DNA from: Agarophyton chilense | Lineage: Eukaryota > Rhodophyta > Florideophyceae > Gracilariales > Gracilariaceae | NCBI GenBank assembly: GCA_030374765.1 | Contig: JARGXX010000086.1 | Location: 248,001-312,000, forward strand | Direction: 5' to 3' | DNA: 64,000 nucleotides | In this document: one piece after another, positions 1 to 11,599 of the stretch | Numbering within the stretch: position 1 is the first letter of the stretch | Layout: every line of letters starts with the position of its first letter | Program-made: the position numbers and the translations under genes | Notes under the pieces: generated by a model | Told to the model about the DNA's origin: nothing | The model's input: the letters and a program-made list of their open reading frames with translations, nothing else | The model's database searches: none

Positions 1-128
1 AATGTTTTAGAGCCATAAGTCCTCTTTGTCTACGAAAACCGCTCCTCGCGCAAATAAACGCGCCAAAACAAAGCCCGCCGGCAAAAAAGTGACGTTTGCT
101 ATTTCATAGCTTCTTGTTGCGCTCCAAA

Positions 129-1485
129 ATGGCGCCCATACACAAAGATAAAGTCCAGTCGATGTCCTCAAATTGGCAAAACGTGTGTAGGGATTCCGAT
201 ATGCATAAAGCATACGTAGCGTTCACTTACAAAACCTGCATTGAAGATAACCTTTCTACCGTTGAAGATATTATGGGAGGAATCAATCGGGAGTATCCTC
301 AATTTTTGAAGCGATGGCTGCTTGTGTTCACTTATCAGCCCATTCTGTGCATGCAGGCGATGCTTTGTATTGCGCATGAAACCAATTCAGATGCGACAGA
401 GAAAGCGAGACCAAATCCGGAATTGCGTGGACGAGGGAAGAGTATACTCAGTCAAAGATCCAAACGAAAGCTCAGCCCTTCCGCATATCTTACTGGGAAG
501 CGGTGCAAAGCGTGGAAGTCGACCACTGTTGATCTCACATCTAACGAAGAAACGCAAAACTCTGCACGGCCCAGCACGCCGAAACGGAAGCCGTTTACGC
601 TGTCTGAGCTCGCACGTTTGGTGCTTCTCATACGCAATGATCCCGATTTCAGGTCTGCCTTCCTCAAGGCATTGCATACTCTCATTAAGCGCTCCGAAAT
701 GGATATGAAGTTGATACTTTCTGACACCTGGGTGAACTTCATTGAAGGGAGATACAATTATGCATCCCTACGACCCCAACGGGCTTTGGAATTCTTATTC
801 GACGAGCTCAGTATTCCCGAGGAGCCTCCAATCGGCTTTCGTCCTGGAGCCTACTTGCGGGCAGTCTGTAACGGCTTTTGAAGTCTGTTTTCATTGCCAA
901 TATCAAATTACAAACAGAGCGGCGAAAATAACCCCAATTTTAAAGAATTCATGGACAGTGAAGATTGGAAGCGGTGCTACAAGTACGACGAGAGAGATAA
1001 AAAAGAGATTTATAATCGGGGCTACCATTCTGGGTCTTGGTAAGTCCAATGAAGACTAAGATATCTTGCGCTACTCTTCAAGGTATATAGATTACGCGGG
1101 TATCATTGGGCACGAACGTGTAACAGGTCAATTTGATTTAGTTGGGAACAGATCCAATGCTGACAATTAAGGTAAAAGATCTCAGTCACGAAGACGATCG
1201 TCAAGGGTGTTCGAAGAGGCTGGGTTTAAATTCTTTGAACCAGTAAGCAGCTACTTCAAGGCCGACGAAAAGAAAAAGTACTTACGGAAGGCTGACAAAA
1301 CAAGAACTGCTGCTGAGAGATCCACTTTTTCAGTGACCTACTTCCTGAATCGAAGGAAACTGTTGGACTAGATTGGTGTGGTGGAGGATAGACTGAAGGA
1401 AGGGAAGCACTCGAAAAGTTGGGAGAAGGAAATTGAAATGCTTACAAGAGCCCTTGGTGAACTAGATGAGGAGCTCCTTGATTAG
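129..1485 (+). pseudogene. Decayed uncharacterised gene with in-frame stops
   Basis: An open frame starts at the ATG at 129 and runs 250 codons to a TGA at 879-881. I do not recognise the protein: it has a basic middle (Lys/Arg/Ser-rich, about residues 95-160) and a Leu-rich second half. The same frame stays protein-like past the stop (encoding ...MDSEDWKRCYKYDERDKKE...) to a TAA at 1041. After a shift, or a 43-nt GT-AG intron candidate at 1040-1082, a new frame runs from 1084 to a TAG at 1483. It is interrupted only by TAA 1168-1170 and TAG 1369-1371 and is Lys/Glu-rich. About 1.35 kb of sustained coding character with scattered stops suggests a decayed gene rather than chance. The alternative is a short real gene (129-881) followed by a fragment. 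No function is inferred. Confidence 0.45.
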
Positions 1486-1982
1486 CGGATATTGAGTTGC
1501 CTGTTTGTTTTTACTTTACTTCTGATTGTTAAAGAATTCATTTGCTTTCCTAGGTTCCCGCCCGTGGGCATGTGTGATAATGACTTGAATTCCAGTACCA
1601 TCAGAGCTAGATACGAAGGTAGCAGTAGGAGGATGCTCTCCGGAGCATCTGCATAACTGAATGTTAAACAAGGGCCATTCAAAATTCTTTCCACAGGGCT
1701 ATTGTTTGATTCACTACAACTTCGCCAGAATGCGTTAGCAATCCTGAGCTCAGAACTAGCAAAGAAAGTTAGGAAGGATTCATTCATACTGAGGACATGC
1801 AGCGACGAGAGAAAAGCCGACGAAGGGAAAGATGACGACGGCTGTCCCTGACTACGAATAATACCAGAGTGCATCTTGGAATCGAACTGTTTGGCAGTCT
1901 CCGAAGCATTAGCGATGAGCATGCCCGCTTCAGCATCGTAAGTAGAGGTTTTCAACGCCAACTCACAGTCATAAATGATCAT
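1482..1982 (-). other. Open frame without recognisable product
   Basis: A 166-codon open frame lies on the minus strand. It is rich in Ser and Leu, has no signal peptide and no motif I recognise. It lies immediately 3' of the decayed coding stretch at 2111-2909 on the same strand but in a different frame, so it could be a downstream remnant of that gene. It could equally be chance. Confidence 0.2.
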
Positions 1983-2110
1983 CTCTGCAAAGACACGACA
2001 AGAGCCTTCCGCAAACTTGATGTCGGTGCCCTGTGTGTCGTCGATGTCGCCCTGGCTCAGAAAAGGCGTAGGCTATCGAATGAGATAAAGCTCAAAGTCG
2101 GAAACTCACT

Positions 2111-2909
2111 CTAAGCGATCGAATCGAGACGTGGCTCTCTTGGGAATATGATAGAAATTAGAGATGGTTTGGTATCAAGGCTCTCTAGAAAATGGTATCG
2201 GAAGCGGGCGAGCCGGGCACGCAGAATGGCAGCAATGTCCCACGAGTCCGAGAGGGTGCGATGCCACTTGGTTCGATCAGGAATGTAGTCGCCCTGGTCT
2301 GCGACTCGCCGCAGGTGACTGAGCTGATTGACATAGAAATTTATAGAAAAGAATACGTGACAGTCGGATTGCGGCTGCCGCACGTTAATGCACCATCTAA
2401 AGTGACGGAACTAGTTTTACAGAATATTGACAAAGGCAGCACGGGCCTTGACGACGGAATCGACGGAACTGTTCTCAATGGAGGTGACGATTTGTTGATT
2501 TGTATGAAAATCATCAGCAAAAAAAAATTTGGATCCCCTGCCTGCACAGCGTCGACTTGCTGAAGAAAAGTAGGATATTGGCGGCCACGGTGTGCATTTG
2601 CGTGATGGAACCATCTCTTTGATGCAGGGTGAGCGGACACAGGGCGATATTGTAAGCATCAACTATCTGTCTGCATTTGGGAATGGCCAGATACTGTCTG
2701 CGTGCGTCGGTGAGTTGACGAAAGTTGTGGAGCAGGTTGGACAGCAGAGAGGTTTTCTGGTGGTGATCAAAGAGAAAGGTGTTGGCGCGCTTGCGGATAT
2801 CGTCCAAGGTGATGCGAGCGTCGACCAGGGCGGCATCGGCCTTGAGAGTTTGCAGTGAAGGCACGACGTTTGCTCTCTTCACATGGAACCGGGCGGCTGT
2901 GACGGGCAC
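2111..2909 (-). pseudogene. Decayed minus-strand coding remnant, unidentified
   Basis: The first open stretch (2909 down to 2514) encodes a helical, Leu/Arg-rich sequence that includes QLTDARRQYLAIPKCRQIVD. It ends at a stop exactly at a run of nine A/T pairs (about 2519-2527). A shift there leads into a second frame (residues ADDFHTNQQIVTSIENSSVD...) that continues to 2417. That frame is interrupted by TAA and TAG near 2411-2419 and then carries on uninterrupted to 2111 (residues ...VRQPQSDCHVFFSINFYVNQ...). One homopolymer frameshift and two adjacent stops therefore break an otherwise continuous reading of about 260 codons. The family is not recognised. The remnant at 3933-4430 on the same strand may belong to the same former gene. 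Confidence 0.4.
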
Positions 2910-3932
2910 CTGTCTGAGCGCATTCTATTAGACATACAACAAAGCAAGAGCGACGGGTAAGGGTGGAGGTGAGGTTATAATAAAACACGAAAGCAAGAGG
3001 CGGGGCAATTGTGGCGGGTGACGACGACGACGATTACGCCGACGGGAGCTTGGCAACGTACGTCTTCTGTCATGGTGCGTGCAGGTAAGGCCCCACGCCG
3101 CCGGCCTGTAGCACGTGCGAGCCCAGATCCCGCTGCGTTGACGAGACAAGCATGAACCAAACTCAACGCACTGCTCGCATTGCAGAGCGCGCCGGAACCA
3201 AGGCCGGTGTGCGTCACTTTCGCTTCACTCTCGCTTTGTTTTCGCCAAGCGCATCGAATGAACAGCACATTGCTTTGCACACACACTGCCAACGTCACAA
3301 TGGACTTGTCATCTTGACGTGTGCGCATGTGCCAAGTTTATGCGTGTGCGACGTTGGCAGGTGTGGATTGCTTGCTTGGAGCCAACAGCCAGAGAAGTAG
3401 ACAAGAATATGACAGCATACACACCTCTCAGGGGGCGCGTGCGTTTCGCTTAACGGGGGGGGGGGTCGTGTGTGAAGGCAGTACGCTGTGACGGCGAGCG
3501 TGGCGGTGCTAAACTATGAAACTATGCAGCACTCGAGGCCCAAACGAGGCGTGAGATTCAGGGTGAGATCTAGGGTGAGATCGCAACGGCAAGGGCACAA
3601 GGTGCTCGGCCTTGTGCGCCCTTCGCGCCACATGTTTGCAGCGCAGAGAGCGTCCCCAACTTTCACTTCGTACATACTTTGTACATTTGTACGGATTTGA
3701 AAGCCTCAGGCGCCTGACTCACCACTGTGTGCGTGGCTCGCGCGTACCTTCAGTCTTGCCACAACAACGTGCGTGCGTGACACGCGCGATAAGGGGAAGA
3801 AGTAGAAGATGGGACACGGGCGTTGGTTGCCGTTTTTTCGGGCAATGAATTAAGCGGCATTGGTTTACTGAAAGAGGTGTAGGTATGTGTGGCAGAACGT
3901 CAGTGCAACCTGGTCTTGGCGATTTTTCTAGC
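2910..3932. other. Intergenic, GC-rich, no gene recognised
   Basis: Several overlapping short frames exist on both strands but none has a recognisable domain or a consistent coding signature. It contains an 11-base G run at 3455-3465 and three tandem 12-bp units related to GTGAGATYYAGG at 3551-3586. Confidence 0.5.
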
Positions 3933-4430
3933 TCATTGTGTGCAAACGCTGGGGAAGATGGAGTTGGGATGCAAGGCGAGCTCATTGACAAGGCGTATGT
4001 AAGCCTCTGAATTGGTGAGGAGAAAGTACTGCCTGAGGCTAAGGCGCTTGGTGGCCATGATAATGAGTCAGGGGCGGTTCATCTTGTCCTGTTTGTGCTT
4101 CACGGCGTGCTTCTTACGGTCGCGAATTAGATCAGTAAAAAAGTGGATCTGCACCTGTGAGATGCGTTTGTCAATGTCGAATTGCACGAGGCCAATGGAT
4201 AATGGGTGTCTTTCGCGCGCAACGCGCCTCGGAACGCGGCGCTTTGTTCTTACGAAAGCAGTTTGACCATTTGCCTGTGTGCGTCCGAGAACCTGGCGTG
4301 CACTTCATTCCAGAGCACGGTCGCTGCGTCGCATTTCTGCACCACGCCACTGGTGAGAGACGGGTCCGCAGCGCTTTGCGCCACTCCAACGAGCTCAGCC
4401 GCATAACCGGTAGTAGCTCTCAAGGTTTAG
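3933..4430 (-). pseudogene. Decayed minus-strand coding remnant, unidentified
   Basis: Two minus-strand frames join into a protein-like reading. The first (about 4430-4250) includes ATVLWNEVHARFSDAHRQMV and stops at TAA 4250-4252. The second (about 4266-3933) includes LVQFDIDKRISQVQIHFFTD and, after a TGA at 4068-4070, LSLRQYFLLTNSEAYIRLVN, ending at TGA 3933-3935. The composition is that of a charged alpha-helical, possibly coiled-coil protein. I cannot name the family. One frameshift plus one internal stop mark it as decayed. Confidence 0.35.
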
Positions 4431-4548
4431 AGTCTATTTGACCGTGTTCTTCTTATGCTTTTGTCATGGCACCGGGTACCGATTTACCACAAAGAAGGAC
4501 GAACAAACTTAAGCTTCTCAATAATTCGACACAGACTGACTAGGGTGT

Positions 4549-5768
4549 TCAATTAGTTGTCAGCAAAGCCCACACTAGCTTCAGAAAGGCAACTGGCGTT
4601 AGTGAATTAGTCGTCTTCCAACGAATCGAAATAAAAGGATATCCATTAATTGACCACTCAAGCCATCTCTCAAAATATTCAAGGGCTTCGGATTCAAAAA
4701 TACTACCAAAAAAGCACAAAACATCCCCAGAATCACCAGAATTAATGCAGTAGTTATGGAGCCTCATCGCAGCGTTCAAAATTACTAAAACTTTTTGCAG
4801 ATCATACTGAAGAGGTCGCCACGGAATAACCCATCGTCTTTGAAGCCTCACCAAAGCCTGTTTCACATGAAAGCGATTAGAAAAAGCCTTAAGTTGAAAC
4901 CATCCTGATATCTGCTAGCCATAGAGCGTGGAATTGGAGTAACCATGTAATTTGTACACACATAAGCCTCATCTACAGCTATCCTGAATCCATAAAAAAG
5001 ACCTTCTTGTTCTAGAAATCTGCCAATATTCGAGTGAGTAAGAGCCATGCCGTCAACCGTAGATTCCACACAAACTGAGTATGATGCAATAAACTCATAC
5101 TTTGCGTCAAAAAGCGCCTAGACAGGAAATCCCAACCTGCTTTTCCTGGTGTAGAGTTTATGATTTTTAAGATCCTTCTTCGGCTTCTGTACAAAAGCTA
5201 GAGTTCCATCTTAGGCTCCGACGCACCCGGGAAGAAAATTTATAGCTTTGCAAGATAAAGAAAAATTCAAGACCCTTTTAAGATACTTTTTGATGTCTGA
5301 TATCGATGAAAGACCTTCAAACTCTAAGAAGTCGTCACAAGCACTAAAACAGTTGTCAAAAATGGTATAGACGGTGGATCGTGCTAACCCATAAGTGAGC
5401 ATAACATCCCAGTAACCAGCTCCAGAAATTAAGCAAAGAAAGGCCACAAACTTGGTTGCAGCTTCTATCAATCCACTGTTGAAATGCTCTTCTAATTCAC
5501 CTTGATATTATTCTTTGTTGTATTTGGATTAGAATGGAAACAGGGATGTTAAAAGTCGTTGGAAAGACGTTCTGGAAACTCGGTAGCATGATTTGATTCT
5601 GCTATGAGAGAGATTGTAATTCATTTCCCAAAATGATCGTCTTTTGCGGAGCGTTCTGCGCGCGATCCTGCAACGAGGGCTAATGAAGTAGTAAAATGCC
5701 AAAGAGGCTCCTGCAATGGCAAGTGTGCAACGCTTTGTCTCCTTTGTTTTTCTCTGAATGGCTTTCAT
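4549..5768 (-). mobile_element. PIF/Harbinger transposase (DDE_Tnp_4) pseudogene
   Basis: Read on the minus strand from 5768 to 4863, one frame gives a Harbinger-type transposase with in-frame stops at 5529-5531, 5508-5510, 5211-5213 and 5118-5120. A one-base shift near 4865 then leads into the C-terminal part (4866-4549). Family hallmarks are the helix-turn-helix-like segment around YGLARSTVYTIFDNC, the first catalytic Asp in DGT directly after the 5211 stop, a second Asp in IAVDEAYVCTNY, and the C-terminal block VRLQRRWVIPWRPL...NAAMRLHNYCI. The expected catalytic Glu before the RLxxRW block reads Lys (HVKQALVRLQ). Stops, a frameshift and loss of the third acidic residue show an inactive copy. 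No terminal inverted repeats were found by eye. Confidence 0.8.
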
Positions 5769-6035
5769 GACAGTGCAGGCAGTTTCGGATATGAAGTGTC
5801 TTGAAAACCGAGGCGATAGTCACACCGTGATGTCATAGTATCTCGGTTGTTCACTGTTGGATCACCTCTGAAAGAGCTGGTTTGCTCTGAACTTTTGTGG
5901 TGCCATTTTTGAAAGTTTTCTCAAAAGGGCTCTCAATTTTGAAGTCAGTGTTTCATCGCATCCTATCGCTATGCACATCCCCTCACGCTGCAACTATAAG
6001 TCAAAGTACAGTGTTTCTCAACAATAATATATTTT
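5769..6035. other. Intergenic, nothing recognised
   Basis: Sequence upstream of the Harbinger transposase remnant; it may include the 5' end of that element. No ORF or repeat is supportable. Confidence 0.4.
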
Positions 6036-6754
6036 TTACCGCACATTGACTCGTACCACCAACTCATCACTCGGTGTATTATTTCTGCTCCACTGTGTGC
6101 TCCTTCGACTTTTCAAGGTGCATTGATCCCATGAACGTTTCTTACGTCTACCTTCTATGATCCAGCAATGTCGAATGTCCTGTAAAGAAAGACAGCAGAC
6201 CATCGAGATCACTGTATGACACAATTTTTTTTTGGGATAGTCCTACAAAGGTGACAGCAACAAACGTCGTAGACAAGGAGTGATGCCCGTTACGAAGAAG
6301 ATCTTCAGTATTTCTCACGAAGTAGTCAGACCACTCCAAGAAAAGTCTAACAGTATATTGGCGCCACATCTTTCTTTGTATGCACCAAGAGGTTACGAGG
6401 AAGTAGCTGAAAAGTTTCTTCGGAACATTCTTCTCCATTTCCGAGTCTACGATAGGAACTAACACGCAGTTTGGCAGAATATATAACGAACAATAGCCTC
6501 TCGTTTTCTCCATTACCAACACCTGTCGCCAGAGTGAATATGCGTTTCAAATTCTTGAAGAACTCGTTGCATTGGGGAAGCTTTTGGCTTTTCAGTGAGT
6601 AAGATTTCTTCCTAGAATCATTGCTGTCGCTGCACGCGGAAAGTTTTGATTCGTTTATTCTATCGAGGTGTTGAGGGTCAATGTTGTTCCCCATAATAAT
6701 TTGCTCAATTCGAACAAAGTGTGTTGTAAAAACCTGAGCGATTGCTGCGTTCAA
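6036..6754 (-). pseudogene. Unidentified decayed coding stretch
   Basis: Three overlapping minus-strand frames (6754-6347, 6522-6148, 6224-6036) each show protein-like composition. They hand over to one another where one frame closes, as in a gene with frameshifts. The first 136 codons are Asn/Ser/Lys-rich; the second includes FLEWSDYFVRNTEDLLRNGH. No family is recognised. It lies between a Harbinger remnant and a Ty3/gypsy element and could belong to either or to a third element. Confidence 0.25.
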
Positions 6755-7111
6755 TCGTATGGAATCCTGTCGTTGGAGTGAGTAGTAAATAATTTGGTCG
6801 GATGGGTGGTTTTCAATAGCTAGGCATAACTTGCAACCCGAAAGTACAATTTTAAATCAAATTCAACTATTACACCATGCAGCCAACTGATCTATTAAAA
6901 CTCTTACGGCGTTTTTCCAATCTTTCATGTTGAGTGATTTGCCGTAGTCTGCGTATCTTTGCAACATCTTACATATATTGTTTTTTCCGCCAACTATCAG
7001 AGACCATCTGAATGCAATTGCAGGTGCAATCTTGTTGTTATGGGTCTACCTGTAAGAGAGGAGAGATAATGAGGACTGAACTTCAAGTTTACTCACTGCA
7101 ACGATGAATCC
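6755..7111. other. Region where the 3' LTR of element C would be expected
   Basis: It lies just beyond the integrase stop of the minus-strand gypsy element C. I compared it by eye with 11600-12050 and saw no convincing long repeat, so the LTRs of element C are unplaced. Confidence 0.4.
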
Positions 7112-10100
7112 TCAGCTTCTATCGCTGCGGAACAAATCATGTAGCTTATATAGACATGTTTGTGACCGCTTATATGTTAGAATCGGATTCACACATATGA
7201 ATTTGGAATCGGACGTCCTCGTCGATTCCTCGTATGCGCGGATGCGATCTTTGCAGTTGCTTAATTCGCTTTTCGCCATCCAAATAGCTTCTTCCGGTGT
7301 ATCGTTCTCAAATTGAACAAGGTAGTAGACCTTTCCACGCGACTTTTTCTTATCCAAGATTTTCTTGACTTCCTGTTCGACGTTACCCTCGGCATCAATC
7401 ACTACAGAAAGTGTAGTTTTGTCAATTTCTGGCCTCAAGTACTTCTTAAGCTTCGAAACGTGAAAAACATTGTGAACACGTTTCATCGTTGGAGGGAGCT
7501 CTATCTTGTACGCGACCGGGCCCATGATTTCAGTAATTGCTAGAGGACCAACAAACTTCGCTCTCCAATTCTTCGGTAAATCTGCGCGAGATGACATTCG
7601 CATACCAGCAAGATTCAACATCACTAAGTCTCCAACATTGAAGCATTCGTGTTTTCTCTTCTGGTTGGCGTAGTATATTTGTTGTGCTTGTGCCACAGCA
7701 AGGTTATCACGCGCCATTTCTTTAAACATCTTTCGCCGTTCGAGCGTGTTCACTGCTGCCTGGCAATTCGAAGCAGTACCAGATTCTCTTGTCAATTGAG
7801 AATGGGGTACGTATCCCAGATAGATTTCAAACAGAGTCAGCCCTGTGCTCTTTTGCTTTGATGAGTTGTATTCGAACTCAAGCTCGCTGAGGAATAAATC
7901 CCAATCTTTTGGCTTCTCCTGGAAAATGTGACGAAGCATCTGGCTAAGTGTCCGGATAGTATTCTCGCTTTGCCCGTCTGTCTGCGGGTGTTCTTTTGTT
8001 GCCATGTTTTTTGCAATGTTCAGCATGTCTGTGATTCCTTCGAAGTACATGGATGTGAATAAAGGATCTCTGTCTAAGATGATGCTATCCGGCACCCCAT
8101 GCTTAGAAAACACATAGTCAAACAACAACTGAACAACATCAGAAGATGTAATAATTTTGTTTGTTGGGATAAACAGACCGCGTTTCGATATTTTCTCTAC
8201 AATGACAAACACAGAGTCATTTCCTTTCTCGGATGTGGGGAATTCTGAAAGAAAACCCATCGTCAATACCTCCCAACAATTCTTTGGAATTCTGTGGGGT
8301 TGTAGCAGTCCCTTGTACTTGGCCCGTTCTTCCTTATTATGTTCAAAGGTAAGACACGAGCGAACGTATTTCGAAAGATCGTTGTACATACCCTTCCAGT
8401 AGAACGACCTCGCGCACTGGTAAAAGGTTTTTTCCACTCCAAAATGGGGGCAAGTGTGTACTTCGGCGATTGCTTCCTTTATTAGATCTGCTATTTGTGG
8501 CACATAGAGCCTTCGCGTGTCTGCTCCTTTCCAGTAGATATTCTTTCCATCCATTGTGTAGTTGCATGCATACATACGGACTTTCTTAGAGTGCTGCGCC
8601 TTCTCGTTCGAAAATCACGCAATGATGTCCTTCGACCATTTGTCAGTACCATAACCTTTCTGAATTCTCTGTACTAGAGTGTTGTCCTTCAGACGTAATG
8701 CATTCAAAATCACGGAACTTGCGACGTTCCTACTTAGTGCATCAGCAGCACAATTCTAAGAGCCCGGAATATGCTCCAATGTAAAAGTGTAGCTTTGCAG
8801 CTCATTGATCCATGGCATCTGTCTCCCAGTCAAATTTGTCTTCGACTGTAGATAGTTGAATGGCTCATGGTCTGTCTTCAGAGTGAAGGGTCTGTCTCTG
8901 AGGTAAACCGCCCATGATCTTAATACAATCATCACTGCTAACAATTCCTGGTCTCCAGTATCCCATCTCGTTTCGGTATCTGTCAACCGATGAGATAAAT
9001 AAGCGACTGGGTGACCATTTTGCTCAAGGGTTGCTCCCACGACAAATTTAGACACATCTGTCGTGAGCACGAAGGGTTCAGTTGAAGAAGGATGTCTGAG
9101 AAGCGGTGCATTTGTAAGCTTCTGCTTTTCTTCCTCGAGCGCATTTCTTTCTCTTTCACTCCATATGAAATCCTTTCTTCGAACCAAAATAGTTTATGGC
9201 AACACCATACCGGAGTAGTTCTTCATGAATCGTCGATAGAAATTGCCAGGCCTAAGAAACTCTGCACTTCCTTGACATTCTTTGGTGTAGGCCACTCTTG
9301 AACTGCATTAACCAATCTCTTCTGCATCCTTATTCCTTCAGAACTAACCTTGTAACCAAAGTAATCGACTTCTTCAAGTCCATAAGCACATTTGCTTGGT
9401 CGCAGGTACAGCTTTTACTTACGCAAAACTTCAAACACATGCCTCAGGGGTTTTCGGTGCTCTTCCAGAGACTTACAGTATATTAATATATCGCCAAGAT
9501 ACCATTCCATAAATTCACCAAAAAGGTCCTGGAACAAAGTTGAGAGGAGGCCGAAGAACGCTGCTGGAGCGTTCGTCAATCTGAAACATAACACCCGCCA
9601 CTTGAAAGAACCGAATCGGGTTCTTATCGACGTTTTGTGACAGTCTTCATCCATCAATCTCATCTGTTGATACCCCAAATGAGGTCAAGCTGAGAAAAAA
9701 TGGTTGGGCCAGCTACCTGGTCGATCATCTCGTCGATTAGTGGGATCGGGCAACAATCAGGAATCGTGATCTTGTTTAAAGCTCTGAAGTCGCAAACCAT
9801 ACGTAACTCACCGTTCTTCTTCTTTACGAAGAGTACTGGTGCGCCATATGGCGATGAGGATGGTCGAAGCAGTTCCCTGTAAAGGTACTTCTGCAATCGT
9901 AGCTTCAGCTCTTTCAACTCTTTTGGGGACAATCGGATAACTGGTTTTACTGGAGGGGGAGCTCCGGGTTTTGAGGTTAATCGAAAGCTCCATTACACGT
10001 GTTGGGTGTAATCCTTCCGGAAATTCTCCCCGAAAAATGTCTACATAGTCGGTAAGTATATCCTTGAAGCTATTCTTTGTTTTCACATTTTCTAAGTGAG

Positions 10101-10725
10101 AAGCCCCACGTTCTGCAATTCGAGCCATGTACAACTCACAGTTGCCTTTCTTCAGTACCCGCGTCAGTCTCTTGAATGACATTCTTTTCAACATTTTCGT
10201 ATTGCAGGAGTTCTTAATCGTCCTTGGAAGAACCTTTACCGTTGACCCATCAGATCTTGTCAACAATAATGCGTTACTAGCCCAATTGATATCTGGATTC
10301 AGATTTCTCAACCAAGATCGTCCTAATATGAGAACTGGTGAATCTTCTTCACTATTCATATCGATGAGGAAGACACTCTCAGTAGACAAATATCCGTTGA
10401 CATTCACTACTGAAGTGAGTTTACCAATGACTGGTCTTGCTGTCTTGTTTCCAAGTTCAACTTCTACGCCAGCTGTATCCTCCACATCAAGACCAAACTC
10501 CTGAGCCATTTTAAATGCCATGAAGTTATGGGAAGCAACGGAATCAACAACCACGTGAATAGGATGTCCGCTAAAGGTTGCGTCGTACATCCAGTTCTCT
10601 TCCTCTGCCATGTTCATGGCAGAAAGGCGAAGCATTAACATGATGCCTTCAGGAGCCGCACTGCCCTGCGGCGTTACTCGTCTTTTGAGTTCGTGTTCGT
10701 TTGACTTTTCCCCTCTCCACAACAA
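7112..10725 (-). pseudogene. pol of element C (PR-RT-RNaseH-IN), broken
   Basis: The protease segment (10725-9808) carries VVVDSVASHNF where families have D(S/T)GAS. RT begins in a shifted frame (9932-9660; LFVKKKNGELRMVCDFRALN) and shifts again (9678-9415). There the active site reads YLGDILIY instead of YLDD. RNase H (9187-8756) has TTDVSKFVVGATL and keeps its acidic residues. Integrase shares the RNase H frame, which contains stops at 8756-8758 and near 8618-8620. The zinc-binding HHCC region near the start of the 8575-7112 stretch is imperfect. The catalytic triad reads Gly (TMGFLSEF), Asp (LDRDPLFTS) and Glu (TDGQSENT), so the first Asp is lost. Every enzyme except RNase H has an altered catalytic motif. 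Confidence 0.8.
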
Positions 10726-11570
10726 GAATGATCAGGGTCACTCCAGCCCTTGCGTCCACACTTGAAACATCGTTCATTCATCCTGTACAGCGTATTTTCT
10801 CCTCTCTTAGCCGGACCCAAGCTGACAGTGTTATCGTCCTTTCGGCTAGGCTTCACGTCCTTTTTGGAGTCGGAGAATGTTTTTCCTCTCTTGTTCTTCT
10901 TATTTTCGAACCCTCTTTTGTCCTCGTTTTTATTCTTTTGAAACTCACCACTTAGTTTCATTGAGAGCTCCAGTGTCCTGGCGTAGTCGTATACTACGTG
11001 AATACTTGTACAACCTGTACGGTTAAGGGGTTGGGAATCAGGGAAGCGTTTTGCAAACTTTCCTTTGTAGGACTTGGGTAGGTTGTTGAAAAAATAAATG
11101 TAAGCCTAGTTCGTTGGAGTACCACACAACGTAACAAAGTCTTCAAAAGATGCTATATGCTCGTTGAAATCGATTGAATGTTTAAGCTTAATATCCCTCA
11201 GCTGCACACGCGCGGCGGCTTTCTCATTTGTAGGAATAAATTCATGAATCATCTTACGCTTCAAATCCTAAAGCCTCTGAGGTTTTTGGTTTTTGCAGTC
11301 TAAACGAAGAATCCACGATGCTGCGCGGTCCTGCAAGTGACATTCGGCAAAAGCCACCAATTTTTTTTCAGAGTAGTTACATAAGGTTCCATACTTTTTG
11401 ATTGAGAAAAAGAAACTTTTTACTCGCTCAGACTTGCGGTTGGCAATAGTCTCTTTGAAAAGCGGAACCGGCGCAGACTTGACAGCATTGGCGCCAGTAT
11501 TACTCTGGTTTCGGACACTTGTTTTGGGAGTAAAATGAAGTAATGAAATCGATTGAGCTTCAAAAGAGCT
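10674..11570 (-). pseudogene. gag of element C, broken
   Basis: A single minus-strand frame, read from about 11570, gives a gag-type sequence (CNYSEKKLVAFAECHLQDRA then RLDCKNQKPQRL). It has stops near 11269 and 11110 and then runs uninterrupted to TAA at 10674-10676. The C-terminal part is Lys/Asn-rich and contains one Cys-rich knuckle, CFKCGRKGWSDPDHSC. Its spacing departs from the usual C-x2-C-x4-H-x4-C. It overlaps the start of the pol frame (10725) by about 50 nt in another frame, the typical gag-pol arrangement. Confidence 0.7.
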
Positions 11571-11599
11571 GAGAAATTGTGAATTTTGTAATGGGTTTT

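Noticed and set aside
7-213. Short minus-strand ORF at the window edge
   Set aside because: No motif; overlaps the better plus-strand frame at 129-881.
2592-2858. Plus-strand ORF of 88 codons
   Set aside because: Gly/Val-rich shadow of the more protein-like minus-strand reading at 2514-2909.
3455-3465. G11 run as possible G-quadruplex or telomeric DNA
   Set aside because: A single homopolymer without further G-runs or telomere-type repeats nearby.
6755-7111. LTR of element C
   Set aside because: By-eye comparison with 11600-12050 gave only short chance matches (e.g. ATAACTTGCA).
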